From Aquilaria yunnanensis (lineage: Eukaryota; Streptophyta; Magnoliopsida; Malvales; Thymelaeaceae), in contig CM077594.1 of NCBI GenBank assembly GCA_039654915.1, positions 106,530,893 to 106,594,892 of the forward strand: 64,000 nt of DNA. The letters are read 5' to 3'. How positions within the stretch are numbered: position 1 is the first letter of the stretch; each line of letters opens with the position of its first letter. Positions 1-11,593 of this stretch are shown in pieces. Under the pieces are notes generated by a model, which worked only from the letters and a program-made list of their open reading frames with translations, ran no database searches and was not told the DNA's origin. Both the position numbers and the translations under genes were made by a program.

Positions 1-122
1 CCCGCCAGACGAGTATGATTTACACATGTCCATCCCATCACAAGTATTTTTACCCATTTACCTGCCCATTATGGGTGGATAGCCACAGATCACGGATTCC
101 ACCAACCTAATTGTCATCCCTA
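1..122. mobile_element. hAT-like non-autonomous element, right end only (family A)
   Basis: The sequence carries the 'GGGTGGATA.CCACRG' type of subterminal motif and ends near 122 with ...TTGTCATCCCTA. This is the reverse complement of a TAGGGATGACAA-type terminus. The same family occurs at 15,891-16,365 and 28,237-28,759. The left part lies outside the window. Superfamily is inferred from the TAGGGRTG-like terminus. Confidence 0.5.
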
Positions 123-1229
123 CTCTAGATAAACCAGGCGAATTTCCATATTTTGGAAGAAAAAAGAGAAAGGTTGTCTCATTAACTAGCAACTAACGTT
201 GTCTCATTAAGTGCATCATGTGATGTGCATGTGCCATCAAATGGGTTTATTGATCCCTTTTTGAAGTTTAGGGACTAAGTTTCTTCGAGTTAAAGTTCAG
301 AGGGTTAACTCTCATGGTCAACCAAGTTCGAGGGCTTTTCCTATATTTTGTCCTATATCTTTTCTTTTTTACCAATATGCATTCTAGAAGAATTTTCTTT
401 TTTATGATAAGTATTGCTTGCACAAACCAATCAAGAACAGGAGCTACAATTATTCACAACCAAATCAAAACATGAAACTAGGCATAACCCCCCACTATTC
501 ACATGAAGAGACTACAGACAAACCATGTATAGCAAGCTCATGAGCTACAGAATTTGCTTTTCTCGTCACATGCATTGCTTGCCAAACTGAGAAGAGATTT
601 AGCATGCAGCAAATGCTAGTGATGCATGAGAAAGCTTCTGAAGAACCCTCTGCACCTGAAGAAATAGCTTGAACAACCAATAGGGCATCTATTTCCGCAA
701 TGATTTTCCGCCACCCCCATTCGCAAAAGCTTACAAATTTGTTTTAACTGAAGTCAACTGACTTATTTTTATTTTTACATTTTTTTTGCATGAAACTAAT
801 TTCATTTAAAAAGGCTTGAACCCCCATTTGTAGAGATGAACTCTGACCTTGTCACACTATCTAAACCATAAACTCTTACACTTTCGACAATGACAGTGAA
901 TGTTTAAACCACTCATTGTTTCAGGACGAGCAATAGCGAATGATATAAATTCATCAACCTCGAACTCCCATTCATGTGTGTAACCCATTTGGCCTAGCAA
1001 GAAATGGTTACTGTACATCCAACTACTGGCCGACTCCATTACAAACTAAATTTGTTGGTAATCGTATAAAAGACATAATCATCAAAGTTAACAATGATGA
1101 AACTATTATTTGCCAATATATCATATTAGACAACAAACCATTCTCATACTTACTATTAATAATGATTTGTGCCATTCGCACATATGTATCACAATGAAAA
1201 AATATATGTATAACAAAACACATCTTTTC
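123..1229. other. Intergenic, no gene recognised
   Basis: Moderately AT-rich DNA with only short chance reading frames. I see no conserved domain, RNA gene or clear transposon terminus here. Confidence 0.6.
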
Positions 1230-1318
1230 AATTATTAATACTATTAGTATTAGTATTAGTATTATGTTTATTATTGTTATTATTATTATTATGATTATGA
1301 TTATGCGGTGCATATTAG

Positions 1319-1378
<60 letters not shown>

Positions 1379-1573
1379 CATTGTTATTATTAGTATTAGT
1401 ATGGATATTATTATTCCAAAAATATTATTATTATGGGTATTATTCTAATTAATATTATAATTATTTTCATTATTATCATTAGTAAAATAATTACTAACTA
1501 TGACAATTATTATAATAATCAGTTTAATTATCATTATAATTAATTATATTATATTATATTATTATTATTATTG

Positions 1574-1624
<51 letters not shown>

Positions 1625-1696
1625 CAATTTGGAACATATTATATATAATTATTATTTGTATTATTATCAGTATTGTTATTATTATTATTATATTAC

Positions 1697-1735
<39 letters not shown>

Positions 1736-1965
1736 CATCATCATCATCATTATTAGTATTATTATATTGTACATATTATTGTTATTATTAAGTGCATTAG
1801 TACATTATTATTATTCTCCTTCTTATTGTTCTTATTATTAACATTATTATAATCATTGTTGCATAATTATTATTACTTTCATTATTATTAATTTCTAAAT
1901 ATTACTACTACTATTATTATTATTATTATTGATATTATTGGGTACATCTTATTATTATTATTATT
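1230..1965. repeat. TTA/TAA trinucleotide microsatellite cluster
   Basis: Nearly uninterrupted TTA/TAA triplets. The cleanest runs are (TAA)n at about 1,316-1,375, (TTA)n at 1,558-1,622 and (TTA)n at 1,674-1,745. They are separated by degenerate TTA, TTAG and ATC triplets. Translations made of Tyr, Ile or Asn runs here are artefacts of the repeat. Confidence 0.95.
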
Positions 1966-2659
1966 ATAACACCATGACATAATATAACCATTAAGACTAA
2001 ATCACTCAAACTAAACCATAAGTCAACCAATTACCATGAAAATATACAAATAATAAATTCATACAACAATCTATATCAACAACTGAAAATACCTATCTTC
2101 AAAATAATAAAATACCATAAATAAATTGCATCTTCACCTTTTCCATCACTAAAATTACCCACAAATTAAAAAAAATTAACAGAAATTAAATGGCAAATAG
2201 CCAACTCAAATAGCCAGAGCAATGTAGGAGCCACAATCACAATACATAAATTTTAATCGCAACATAAATAATAAAAAATAATTTTTTCCCTCAAAATAAC
2301 TCAAATTTTCAGATATAATAAAAAAAAACAAAATTTACCTCTAACAACTTTACAAGTAGAGGAATAACAATGGCCAACCGTGGAAGCTCAGAGAAGAAGC
2401 TACAAACTGAAAAAATGAAGCTTAAAAACTCAATCTAAAGAAAATTTCAATTATATACTTAAAATCGAGGAAATAATTAAAAATAGACCCATACCTCTCA
2501 ATATTAGCACCATATCTATCAAATAAGGGGGAAGTTCGACGCAATCCAAGCGGTCCACGAGCTCTGTCGGCTGCAATGGGTGCAACTGAGGTGACAAAGA
2601 GCTGCGAAGCGAAAAACCCGAAATCACACGACTGAATCTGAAGGATAAAAAGGATGAGT
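1966..2659. other. AT-rich intergenic DNA
   Basis: No gene recognised. It could be the interior of the element whose palindromic repeats follow at 2,660-3,010, but no left terminus could be found. Confidence 0.45.
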
Positions 2660-3010
2660 TTTAAAAAAAATGTTACCAATTGCTAGGTCATTGGTAAAAA
2701 TTTCAATGAAACGCACTGTTTCATTTAAACAGTTACCAACGGTCTGGGCGTTGGTAATTGAGCCAACAAAATCAGACCCAGTCATAATTGAGCTTTTACC
2801 AACGCGTGCATGTTGGAAAATACACCAACAGTCCTGCCCATTAATAATTACCAACGGCTAGGCCATTGGTAAAAAACCCCAATCATCACTCATTTTCTAC
2901 CAAAGTGTGCACGTTGGAAAACGACACCAACGGTCCTATGCATTGGTAATTATCAATGGTTAGACCGTTAGTAAAAAGACTGTTGGAAATAACCCAAAAT
3001 TTAGTAGTCC
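2660..3010. repeat. Cluster of short palindromes, CACTA-type subterminal repeats (TTACCAACGG family)
   Basis: About six imperfect palindromes of the form TTACCAAYGG..loop..CCRTTGGTAA follow one another at roughly 2,673, 2,731, 2,796, 2,822, 2,850 and 2,940. The block is followed by TTTAGTAGT at 3,000-3,008. That resembles the TTTTTAGTAGTG right terminus of the CACTA element at 14,887. The arrangement copies the subterminal repeats of the 12,945-14,887 element, with TTACC in place of TTTCC. No matching left end was found, so this may be a truncated CACTA element. Confidence 0.5.
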
Positions 3011-3599
3011 ATGGATTTTGAGGTATTAAAAAATGACCAAAATGAACTCTGTTTGGTAACAACGTTGTAAATGTTGGAAGCACTATTCAACAGTAATTGT
3101 TAACATTAGATGTTCAAATAAATAATCTAAACTGTTCATAAATTATTTATGGAGCAAAATTTAAATATTATTGCCAAATGAAACCATTATGATAAATGGA
3201 GTAGACAAATAGCATATATACTTCCAGAATGATGTTACATAAATCTTGTTTATTAAATCAAGTGAATCTAATTAAAAACTTTAATACAATATTCGTTCTT
3301 GGATTTCCTTAATTCTTTAATTAATCTTATCATATAAATTTCCAAATCAATATCTTTCTAACCTATCAATTTCAATGTAATAGACAATTTTAACGATAAG
3401 ATAGGGTAAAAACTTTATTTTTGGTTTCAGCCTGATCATATTTTAGTCGATTTGAAGTAGATTCATATTGTTTGTAGGTGAAGAATTCCATTTTCTTATC
3501 TAATGGTTGAAAGGCCGGGCTTAGTTTGTCTTACACTACGTCAATACTTCAGTTGCTCACAGCCCGACTGGATTAAAAACAAAATAGGTTACGGAATTC
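3011..3599. other. Intergenic, no gene recognised
   Basis: AT-rich sequence without a recognisable gene, RNA or transposon terminus. Confidence 0.5.
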
Positions 3600-4120
3600 A
3601 ACACATTTACGATCCCTGCCAATGGTAAAGATAGCAGCTGAGGGAGGCGGCGACGTGGGACGGCGGCTGAACGTGTGAAGCTGAGGGAGGCTTTTGAAAG
3701 CGTGCACTAGCTAGGAATCTCTCGGCGGCCCAATGCGGGGTGTGCACACCAAATTGTGAAACCGAAGCTGCTACCACTCCGATCGACGGCATTTCGAAGC
3801 TGGAGCCAGGGAGTTCGCATCGCGAGCAGGTGTTATGTGGGTGTGGCAACGTATTGTTCGTTTTCGGGAGTCGCCACCAATCGGTTTTTCTTAGGTCGAT
3901 TGGATACCTAAAATATGGTCTGCGAGAGTTCGGGGATCGGGAGTACGGTTACGTTAAAACAATATTGTTATAGCGCCCAAAATTGGCACCTTAGTTGATT
4001 TTAATTTTGTTTCGCTTTGCTTTTAAATAATTTTCAGTTAATTTTTGAAATTAGAAATTTTAACTGAATTATGGGAAAATGTGGATTTTTAAGTTAATTT
4101 GGATAGAATTTTATACTTCT

Positions 4121-4210
4121 GAACCATGGACTCTGCCGAGTCATTTGGACACGGAAGATTTGGATTCCGAACCATGGACTCTGTCGAGTCATTTGGACAC
4201 GGAATTTGAC
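4121..4210. repeat. 48-bp tandem duplication inside the LTR-like block
   Basis: A segment starting GAACCATGGACTCTG at 4,121 repeats at 4,169 with very few changes. Diverged single copies occur at about 4,298-4,335 and 5,930-5,962. All share the core ATGGA-YCTG-CGGA/GAGTCAT..GGACA.GGA. Confidence 0.8.
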
Positions 4211-4974
4211 GAAATTTTAATCAATTTAATCCATATTGTAAATATGGATTTTTACCTTTTTATTTATTTAATTTTAAAAAAAAAGTCGATATTTTCCAAA
4301 CCGTAGATCCTGCCGGATCATGCGGATATGGAAATTATTTAGAGTTAATTATTTAATTATTACTTTATGGAATTAATTATTAGTTTAACTTATAAGTCTT
4401 TTGTTATTAAATTTGTTAATGATTTAAAAAAATCTTTCTTTTTTTATATCTTATTATTCTTTCCTTTTTTTTCTTTTCTTTTCTTTGTCTTTTTGATTTT
4501 TATCTTTCTCTTATCTTTCTTTTTTTTTTTTCTTATCTGATTTTTCTTGTTTAATGAAGGATATTTATTATTTAAAGAATTACTCAATTTATAAAAGAAT
4601 TAAAAAATTTTTAATTTTTTTATTTAATAAGAAGTTAATTTAAAGGAATCAAAGAGTTTAAAAATAAAAATCTTTGATCATGGTACAGGGCGTTGTTACT
4701 CAGCCAGACCCTCTTCACCAGGTGAAGCAGCTCAAAAGCGGGCACGAGACAGTTTCCAGCCAATATACCATGAACTAAAATTTTTTTTTTTTTGACTTAA
4801 CATCATGGTTCAGATTTATTTTACATATATATTTTTTATGGCTAATTTCTTTAAATGAAATGAGTTTAACCATAAAATAAAGAAAAATTAAATAACAATA
4901 AATAAAGTGGAGGTTTTCTTCTTTTTTTTTTTTATTTAATACCAGGATTTTATTTACCAAAGAAAACAAAAGAG

Positions 4975-5520
4975 TTAAAAATAAAATCTTGATATTCATG
5001 TATTTGATTGATTTTTGTTGTTTGATAAAAGATAAACCAAAATTAATTATTCAAGAAAAGATTTATATAAAAAGTCTTGATATTTATACATATTTATTTT
5101 TAAGCTTATTTTTTTTAATTTGATAAAAGATGAACCAAGAAAGTAATTATTTAATCAAGGTTTTATTTATTTAATGAAGAAAACTAAAGATTTATATGTA
5201 TATTTTTTAAAATAAAAGTAAAGTCTTAATATTTTATTTGATAAAAAGGTGAATCAAAAAGTAAACAAAACTTTATTTATTTAATGATGAAACCAAAAAT
5301 TTATATGTATATTTCAAAAAGAAAAGTCTTAATATTTATTTTTTTTTTATATAAAAAAATTAAGCAAAAATGATTATTTAATAAGGAAACTAAAAATTTA
5401 TATGTATATTTTAAAAAAATAAAGGTAAAGTTTTGATATTTATATAATTTATTTTAAAAAAAGATTAAAGAAATCAAAGATTTATATGTATATAAAGAAA
5501 ATTTTTTGATATTTATATGA
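4975..5520. repeat. Degenerate tandem repeat, unit about 70-150 bp, AT-rich
   Basis: The phrase AAGTCTTGATATTTAT recurs with small changes near 4,985, 5,072, 5,222, 5,322, 5,431 and 5,503. TTTATATGTATATTT alternates with it. This is a worn tandem array inside the LTR-like block. Confidence 0.65.
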
Positions 5521-6284
5521 TTTTTTTTTATGTTCTTTTTGTTTGTTAAAAGATTTTTTTTTTAATTTTTTAATTTATAAATACCTTTAATTAATAAGTA
5601 AAGAGATTTAATTTTTTTTTATTACCTTTATTTGAAATCATTTGGATAAAATTTTATTTAATAAAGGAAACAAAAAGTTATATATTTTTATTATTTTGAA
5701 AGAAATAAGTAAAAAAAATAAGTAAAATATTAGCCCAAAAAAAATTTTACTCTTTTATTCTTTTTATTAATAAAGAAACTAAAAAGTTATATTTTATTAT
5801 TTTGCTGGATAAAGAGATAAGTAAAAATATTAGTTCAAAGTTTTTATTTTTTTATAATAAAGGAAAATTTATTTATATACTTTATTTAAAAAATATTTTA
5901 TATATTCTATTTAAAATATTTTCCAAGCCATGGATCCTGGCGGATCATTTGGACATGGAATTTAATTTTTATTAAATTTTATTAATTATTTAATTAATTA
6001 TTAATTAAAAATCATTACTTTTAAAGATATATTTGAAAAAAAATGATTTGTATTCATTTATTTATTTATTTATTTTTCATTATTTCATTATGTTTGTTTA
6101 TTAAAAGGAATAAAAGTTATGTCTCAAAATAATAAAAGATAGTTGGCCTTTTTTTTTTATTAGTGATTTTTATTAGCCTTTAAAAATTATTCACATAAAA
6201 TTCCCTTTTTATTTTTTTAATCATAAAAAAAATTAATAATAATAAAGTGGGGCTTTTTGGCCATCCACTTTAATAACACAATAA

Positions 6285-6485
6285 TAATAAAAGTTAGCAC
6301 AGTTAATATGGTTAGTTGTTAATAACAATAAAAAGAAAAGTTAGTAAAGTTAGATTAGTTGTTAATAACAATAAAAAAAAGTTAGTAAAGTTAGATTCGT
6401 TGTTAATAACAATAAAAAAAAGTTAGTAAAGTTAGATTAGTTGGTTGTTAATAACAACAATAAAAAAAGGTTAGTAATAATAACA
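6285..6485. repeat. Minisatellite, about 41-bp unit, four copies
   Basis: Four successive copies of a unit starting GTTAGTAAAGTTAGATT and ending TTAATAACAATAAAAAA. The first copy is the most diverged and the last has a short insertion. Confidence 0.85.
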
Positions 6486-6608
6486 ACAATAATAAATGAA
6501 TAAACAAATAAATATAAAGAGTTATTAATTAGTTTTCTGCAAGAAAAGAAAAGAAAGTTAGTGACCAAAGTGAAAGAAATTGAAAAGATGAAGGACTGAA
6601 AGGAGGTT

Positions 6609-7154
6609 TTACCCTTGGGAAATGAATTTGAAATTCTCTTTTGCTGGGAAAACAGAAAACGCGACGAAGCGCAGCTGGCACGGCAGGGAGGCGAGCACGG
6701 GCGTGGGGCGGCGAGGCGTGGGCGGAGGGGCGACGGCGGCGTGGGCGGAGGGGCGACAGCGGCGTGGGCTGAGGGCGGCGGAGGAGCGGCAGGCAGCAGC
6801 CGGCGGAGGGAGAGAAGAAACGCGGCGAAAGGAAAACGGAAAGGAGAAAAAGACGACGGCGAGACGCAGGGCGGCAGGGCGATGGCGGCGAGGGCAACGG
6901 CGGCCGGGACGACGACGGCGAGGGCACGGGGCGACGGCGGCAGGACGGCTGGGCTCGGCGGTGGAACGGCTGGACGCGGCGGCGCGAGACGGCAGGACGA
7001 CGGCGGCAGGACGGCGGAACGACAACGGCGACGGCGACAGCGTAGGAGCGACGGCGACGGCGAGACGGCGGCGGCAGGGCGACGGCAGCGGAATAGGACG
7101 GCGACAGCAAAAGAAAGAAAGAGAAAACGGAGGAAGAAGGTAGTCGAAACGTAA
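6609..7154. other. GC-rich CGG/GAC-repetitive segment inside the LTR-like block
   Basis: A sharp compositional island made of GGCGGCGA, GACGGCGG and AGGACGGC variants within otherwise very AT-rich DNA. All frames on both strands stay open for long stretches, giving Arg/Ala/Gly- or Pro/Ser/Arg-rich translations. That is expected of low-complexity GC-rich DNA and does not support a gene. Confidence 0.75.
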
Positions 7155-7808
7155 GAAAAAATAATTTTGGGACTGTTTTGGAAGAGGGAGGAGAGGCTAG
7201 GACTAAGGCTTCTATTTTCCCTTTTTTAAAACGGAGCTTTGAACTTTTTTCTCTGATTTTCTATGTCTTCAGCACTGAATTTGGGGGGGGTATTTATAGA
7301 AGGAGCTTAGCTGAACTGTGGACGGATAAATTAATAAAAAATTTCAAACTTATCTTTTAAATTAGTAAAATGACAGTTTCAGTCCTTTACGTTACTCCAG
7401 CTCTGGATAAGCTCAGAAGCTTCTGATTTTGACAATTTTAACGTTTTCTGTCAATTTGGGCCAGAAACGTCCGTTTAGGCCCAAAATTGACGCGAAAAAT
7501 TACCCAAAGCTCCTGAAACTTTCAGAATTTGTCAATTTTGTCCGAAACTTCTCAATTTTGTCATTTTTACCTCAAACTTTTAATTTTTTGTCATTTTTTT
7601 CTGAAATTTTATTTTTATTTCAAACACATACATACTCACACATATATTATTTTAAATCAAATCTTCTCAAAATAAAAATATATTTTAAACTAATTAACAT
7701 AATTAAAATTTTTTAGCAATAATAATAATAATAATAATTTTTTTTTTTTAATTAGTTTTTTTTTTAAAATTTTTTTAAAAAAAGGCCGGACGAAATTGGG
7801 TGTCAACA

Positions 7809-9387
7809 GTGGGTGGGACAGGTCTTGGTTGCTTCAAACGTATTCTTAGAAGTAAGCTCGTCCGTGAGCATATTACATTGGCAGTCAGAGGTTGTAATTT
7901 AATGAGTCCCACTGCTTAATCTCAGCCTATTAATCCCAAAAATGGTAAACGATTTTGCCCTCAATGTCTTCTGACTTCTACTGATCTTTTGCCAAAAGAT
8001 GAATCAGATCAGACGTCCCCGTTTGGTGTTATAATTCCAGAAAGCGTGCGACAAAAGGAGCTCTTAAGTCCTAACTACCGTGCTTGCCATATTATTATTA
8101 TTCGATAAAGGTGGAATTATTGCTCAATAGAACTGTCCCGCATTAGCTGCAAAACGGTAATGCGAAGGGACACCCACAAACAATGTTAGGATTTGAGGAT
8201 TGGCATCGTACTTTATACAAAATACATAATCAAAAGTGGACTAATTATAATTGAAGTTCTTTAGGATTTGTATAGTAAATCTCTTCACTCCTAAATTTAG
8301 AATTATTCACTCTCATTTTACTATTTTAATAGTTTGTATTAAATTTTGTGTACCAAAAAAATAGAGATCCAAATTAAACCAGGATAATGCTAGATTAGCC
8401 GTCGCTCCTTTTTCTGCTATTGCTTCCTACTCTCTTAATTCTTCGCGGCTCTGATAGGAATCCAAGCCTAGTGGGTTCATTAATTGTCTGCATTTCACCC
8501 AATCCTCTCATATCTATTTTTTTAATCGTTTCTTCTTGCTGTTTTTTTTTTCCTGCAAAACTCTTTTTATTATCATTAGCAGGAGTATTACTGGTTCTAC
8601 TGAAATTATATAGCAGACAAATCTAGGCAATCCATTTTAATGTTAGTGGGTCAGGTGGAGGTTGGATGGTGAAAAACCGTCAGTATCAATCATAAGGCAT
8701 TTTCAAATAATGGGCAGGTGATAATGTCAGAATTTTTTTTTTAATCTTTTCATTATATTAGACTTTATGTTGGCTGATCTACTATTATGGGTTGATCCGT
8801 ATTTTATTTTATTGGATCGTCTATTATTCATTTTGACTATTTGGTTATTTTGTATCTGAGTTTTATTTCAATTATTTGTAAGTTCTTTATTCTAGATTTT
8901 TTGGCTCAACCCGATTGTTTTCCTTTCATTTAGAGTCATGAGAGCAAGTAACATTTTTAGTAGCCAATTTTATGTTCCTATTATTTCTTAAAATCTTATG
9001 TCATTGTTGGTTTATAAAATATTGTCTGGTTCACTTTTTATTAGAATGAAGCATATCTGATCTCCACCCTACAAACACCATCCTCAAACAGCCCATCTCT
9101 ACACCCAGAACAACTAAAACCAAATGAAAAAGGGAAGATCGAACGGGGCAAACCCAATCGAACACCTCAACGGAAGCAATCCCACCAAAACAACAACTAG
9201 TGTCAACATAACCGGCCAACCCGCTCCAATGGTCAAGAAAACAAAAGACATTGAAAAAGAAGCAATCAGCACAAATTCCAAATAATACGGAAAGGACTAA
9301 ACTAGCCTACAACAGACAACACCAAGCCCACCATAAAAAACAAATAAGAAACAACCCAAAAAACAAACAAACCTAAAAACCAGACCA
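7809..9387. other. Intergenic, no gene recognised
   Basis: Unannotated DNA between two oppositely oriented LTR-like ends, both showing TTGACACCCAATTT. No long coherent reading frame and no RNA gene recognised. Confidence 0.5.
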
Positions 9388-10110
9388 TTGACACCCAATT
9401 TTATTCAGATACTAATTTTTATTTAGTTCTAGGTTAGGAAAAATTAGTTTAGGAGCATTTATGTCTGGTAGGGGGCAATTCAATCATTTGTTAGGACATT
9501 TGGCTTTTTTGTCATTTTAGAGATTAGGCAGTTGATAGGGTCAGGTACATTTAGATTATGTTATTATTTTGTGTTTAGAACATTCATGTAGAAATCCACT
9601 TAGTTTAGGTATTAATTTGAAGTCCAAAAGGTTTTGTATGGTCAATTTTTCCAAAAAAGAGAAGTTTGGGTGGAAACTATGGGTTTTTAGAAAATTTTAG
9701 GTAAATTCCCTAAAATTTGAGGCAAATTTGGTAAAACTGTGAAATTTTGGGTGAAATTTGGCTTTTTTATGAAGTTTTGGGCTCAAATGACAAATTAGAG
9801 AAGTATTGGGTAAAATTGTAAATTTGTGTAAAGTTTGGGATATAATCAGCAAATTAAGAATATTTTCTAGACTTTAACCAGTATTTTGAGCAGATAACAT
9901 CCTAAGAGGTTTAAACTCTATCAAATATGATTTGGATGAGTTTTAACTTCTAAAAAACCCGGTTAATCTTGCCTAAAACCCTTCTAATATAAATATGGGT
10001 CATCATTTGAAGAAAAAGGCAAGAAACTCGAAACCTTAAGCTTTTAGCTAGAAAAAGAGAAAATCACAGCTTTAGCCCCTGTTTCTTTTACAATCCTTCA
10101 TCTTAGAACA
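9388..10110 (+). mobile_element. LTR-like fragment on the plus strand
   Basis: It begins TTGACACCCAATTTT at 9,388. This is identical over 14 bases to the start of the LTR-like block on the opposite strand at 7,808. A strong TATA box, TATAAATA, sits at 9,988-9,995, as expected for the U3/R part of an LTR. The downstream portion appears to continue beyond the hAT insertion, from 11,594. No coding region is attached. The assignment is inferred. Confidence 0.4.
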
Positions 10111-10118
10111 CTAGCTTC

Positions 10119-11585
10119 TAGGGGTGAAAATGGGCTGAGCCGAGCCCCAGCCCACTAGGCTCAAGCTCGGCCCCTTTGATATTCGGCACTACCCGGGCTT
10201 AAGCTCAAATTGCTCGAGCCCAAATTTTCAAGCTCGAGCTCGGCTTGAGATAGGCTCGAGCTAGGCCCGAAGGCTTGTTGGAATCGAATGACACATACAA
10301 ATCTCTAGTCATGGAATTATAATTTAGATGAAAGATAGAGACTGAATCTGTAATTTTTTACAGAGATAGCGACAGAAGGGAAAATTACATATCATATCCT
10401 AAACTTTCTAATTTTTTTCCAACTTTATCCTGATTTCACAAATCTCACAAATGAGCCATCACCTTCCTCAAGACGAGCCTGAAGTACGATTCAAGCTGCA
10501 GCAGCCTTATCGAGTGCGTGGGAGTGAGATCAGGCAACGCAATATCCTGGTACCCAATCAACACAAACATCGAAGCCAAATAAGTGAGGTTCTGCTCCTC
10601 AACAGTAAGCTCCACCGCGGGGGTGGCTCCTGAGATTACCGAGGACGGCGACACTCAACATTGCTGCTTGCTTCGCTTCGCTGACTGCTCGAGTCGAGAG
10701 TAGATTGAAAAACTGCAACCGAAGAGGCCTTGCGGGACTGCTGGCAACAGCCCCGACTCGACGGGGCTTGGGGTAGAAAACTGGGCCCTTCCGATCACAG
10801 ATCGAGAGCAAGCCCCTCTTCTCCTCGCATGATGTGACGGCGTTCTGCTGGAAATCAAAATGATTCATCTTCTAAGCTTCGACTTTGCAGAAGAACGCTT
10901 GTAAAAAAAAAAAAAAAAGACTCATGAGTCGTTATATCCACAAACGAGACGGATCAGAACACTAATTTGTGCAATTGTTCATCAAATAACTTAAATCAGA
11001 GACCCTGAACAACAAATCCGGATCTAAATTGTCCATTCTTCAATCTCCCCAAATAACCCACAACCCAAACACAAAATCAAACAAAGCAACGCAGATCTAC
11101 GAAACCACAGCTCCATAGATACGAAAAGATCCTCTTCCTCGAACTAATTCACCAAGAAATCGAGAAAGACCAAACCCTCTACGGTCTAAATCGTGAAGAC
11201 TGACAAGAAACAAGACCTTTGACAGCAAAGGCAAAGGGCTCAGCTCGAACATTACCGAATCTCTTGAAAGGAAACAGGAAACTGAGGGAGAAAGGTGACT
11301 AGATCTAGGAAATGGCGTGGAGGAGAGAGCAAAGAAAAGAGTACCCAGAGGAACTCTCTGGCTCCAGGAGATTAGACGAGAGCTGAGGCTTGCCACGAGG
11401 AGGAATTGAATGGATGGGTAGGCCTGTGAGGCCCGCAAGCTATTTGGGCCGGGTTTCTTCAGGCTCGAGCTCGGCCCCAAAAGAACTCGAGCTCATTTCA
11501 AGCTCGAGCTCGAACTCGAATGAGCTCAATTCGAAAGGTCTCAACTCGAGCTACCCGAAAAAGGCCCGGCCTATTTTCACCCCTA
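10119..11585. mobile_element. Non-autonomous hAT transposon with intact ends
   Basis: The left end TAGGGGTGAAAATGGGC at 10,119 is matched by ...GCCTATTTTCACCCCTA ending at 11,585, with one mismatch in 17. The perfect 8-bp sequence CTAGCTTC flanks both sides (10,111-10,118 and 11,586-11,593), which is the hAT target-site duplication length. Subterminal zones are dense in GCTCGAGC and AGCTCG motifs (10,150-10,270 and 11,455-11,555), probable transposase-binding repeats. The element is 1,467 bp with no transposase, so mobilisation would need a trans-acting hAT. Confidence 0.9.
10445..10868 (-). pseudogene. Coding-like segment carried inside the hAT element (possible captured gene fragment)
   Basis: Two overlapping minus-strand frames occupy this stretch. 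The first starts MNHFDFQQNAV at 10,868 and includes the phrase KPRRVG. It resembles, from memory, the N-terminus of an uncharacterised plant protein family, but I cannot confirm this. The second (10,654 to 10,445) includes VELTVEEQNL, which superficially recalls a 14-3-3 helix. Base composition is markedly more GC-rich than the surroundings. It could equally be non-coding transposon filler. No splice-consistent full gene is visible. Confidence 0.3.
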
Positions 11586-11593
11586 CTAGCTTC

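Larger units (their letters stand above)
3600..7808 (-). mobile_element. LTR-retrotransposon fragment, possibly Tat/Ogre-type Ty3/gypsy: one long LTR plus a little internal sequence
   Basis: Read on the minus strand, an LTR-like block of about 3.84 kb begins TGTTGACACCCAATTTCG at 7,808 and ends CGCTATAACA at 3,966, giving the TG...CA ends expected of an LTR. Beyond 3,966 follows moderately GC-rich sequence containing TGGCGACTCC (complement at 3,867-3,876), which resembles the start of internal sequence in plant Tat-lineage elements. The block holds internal tandem repeats and a GC-rich segment, and no gag or pol coding sequence. No 5-bp target duplication is visible. The lineage assignment is from remembered motif style and is tentative; a generic degenerate LTR is the alternative. 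Confidence 0.42.

Noticed and set aside
1500..1841. Open frame of Tyr/Ile repeats
   Set aside because: Direct translation of TTA/TAT microsatellite.
6529..7154. Long open frames on both strands, Arg/Pro/Ala-rich
   Set aside because: Low-complexity GC-rich CGG/GAC DNA keeps all frames open; no domain, no start context or intron structure.
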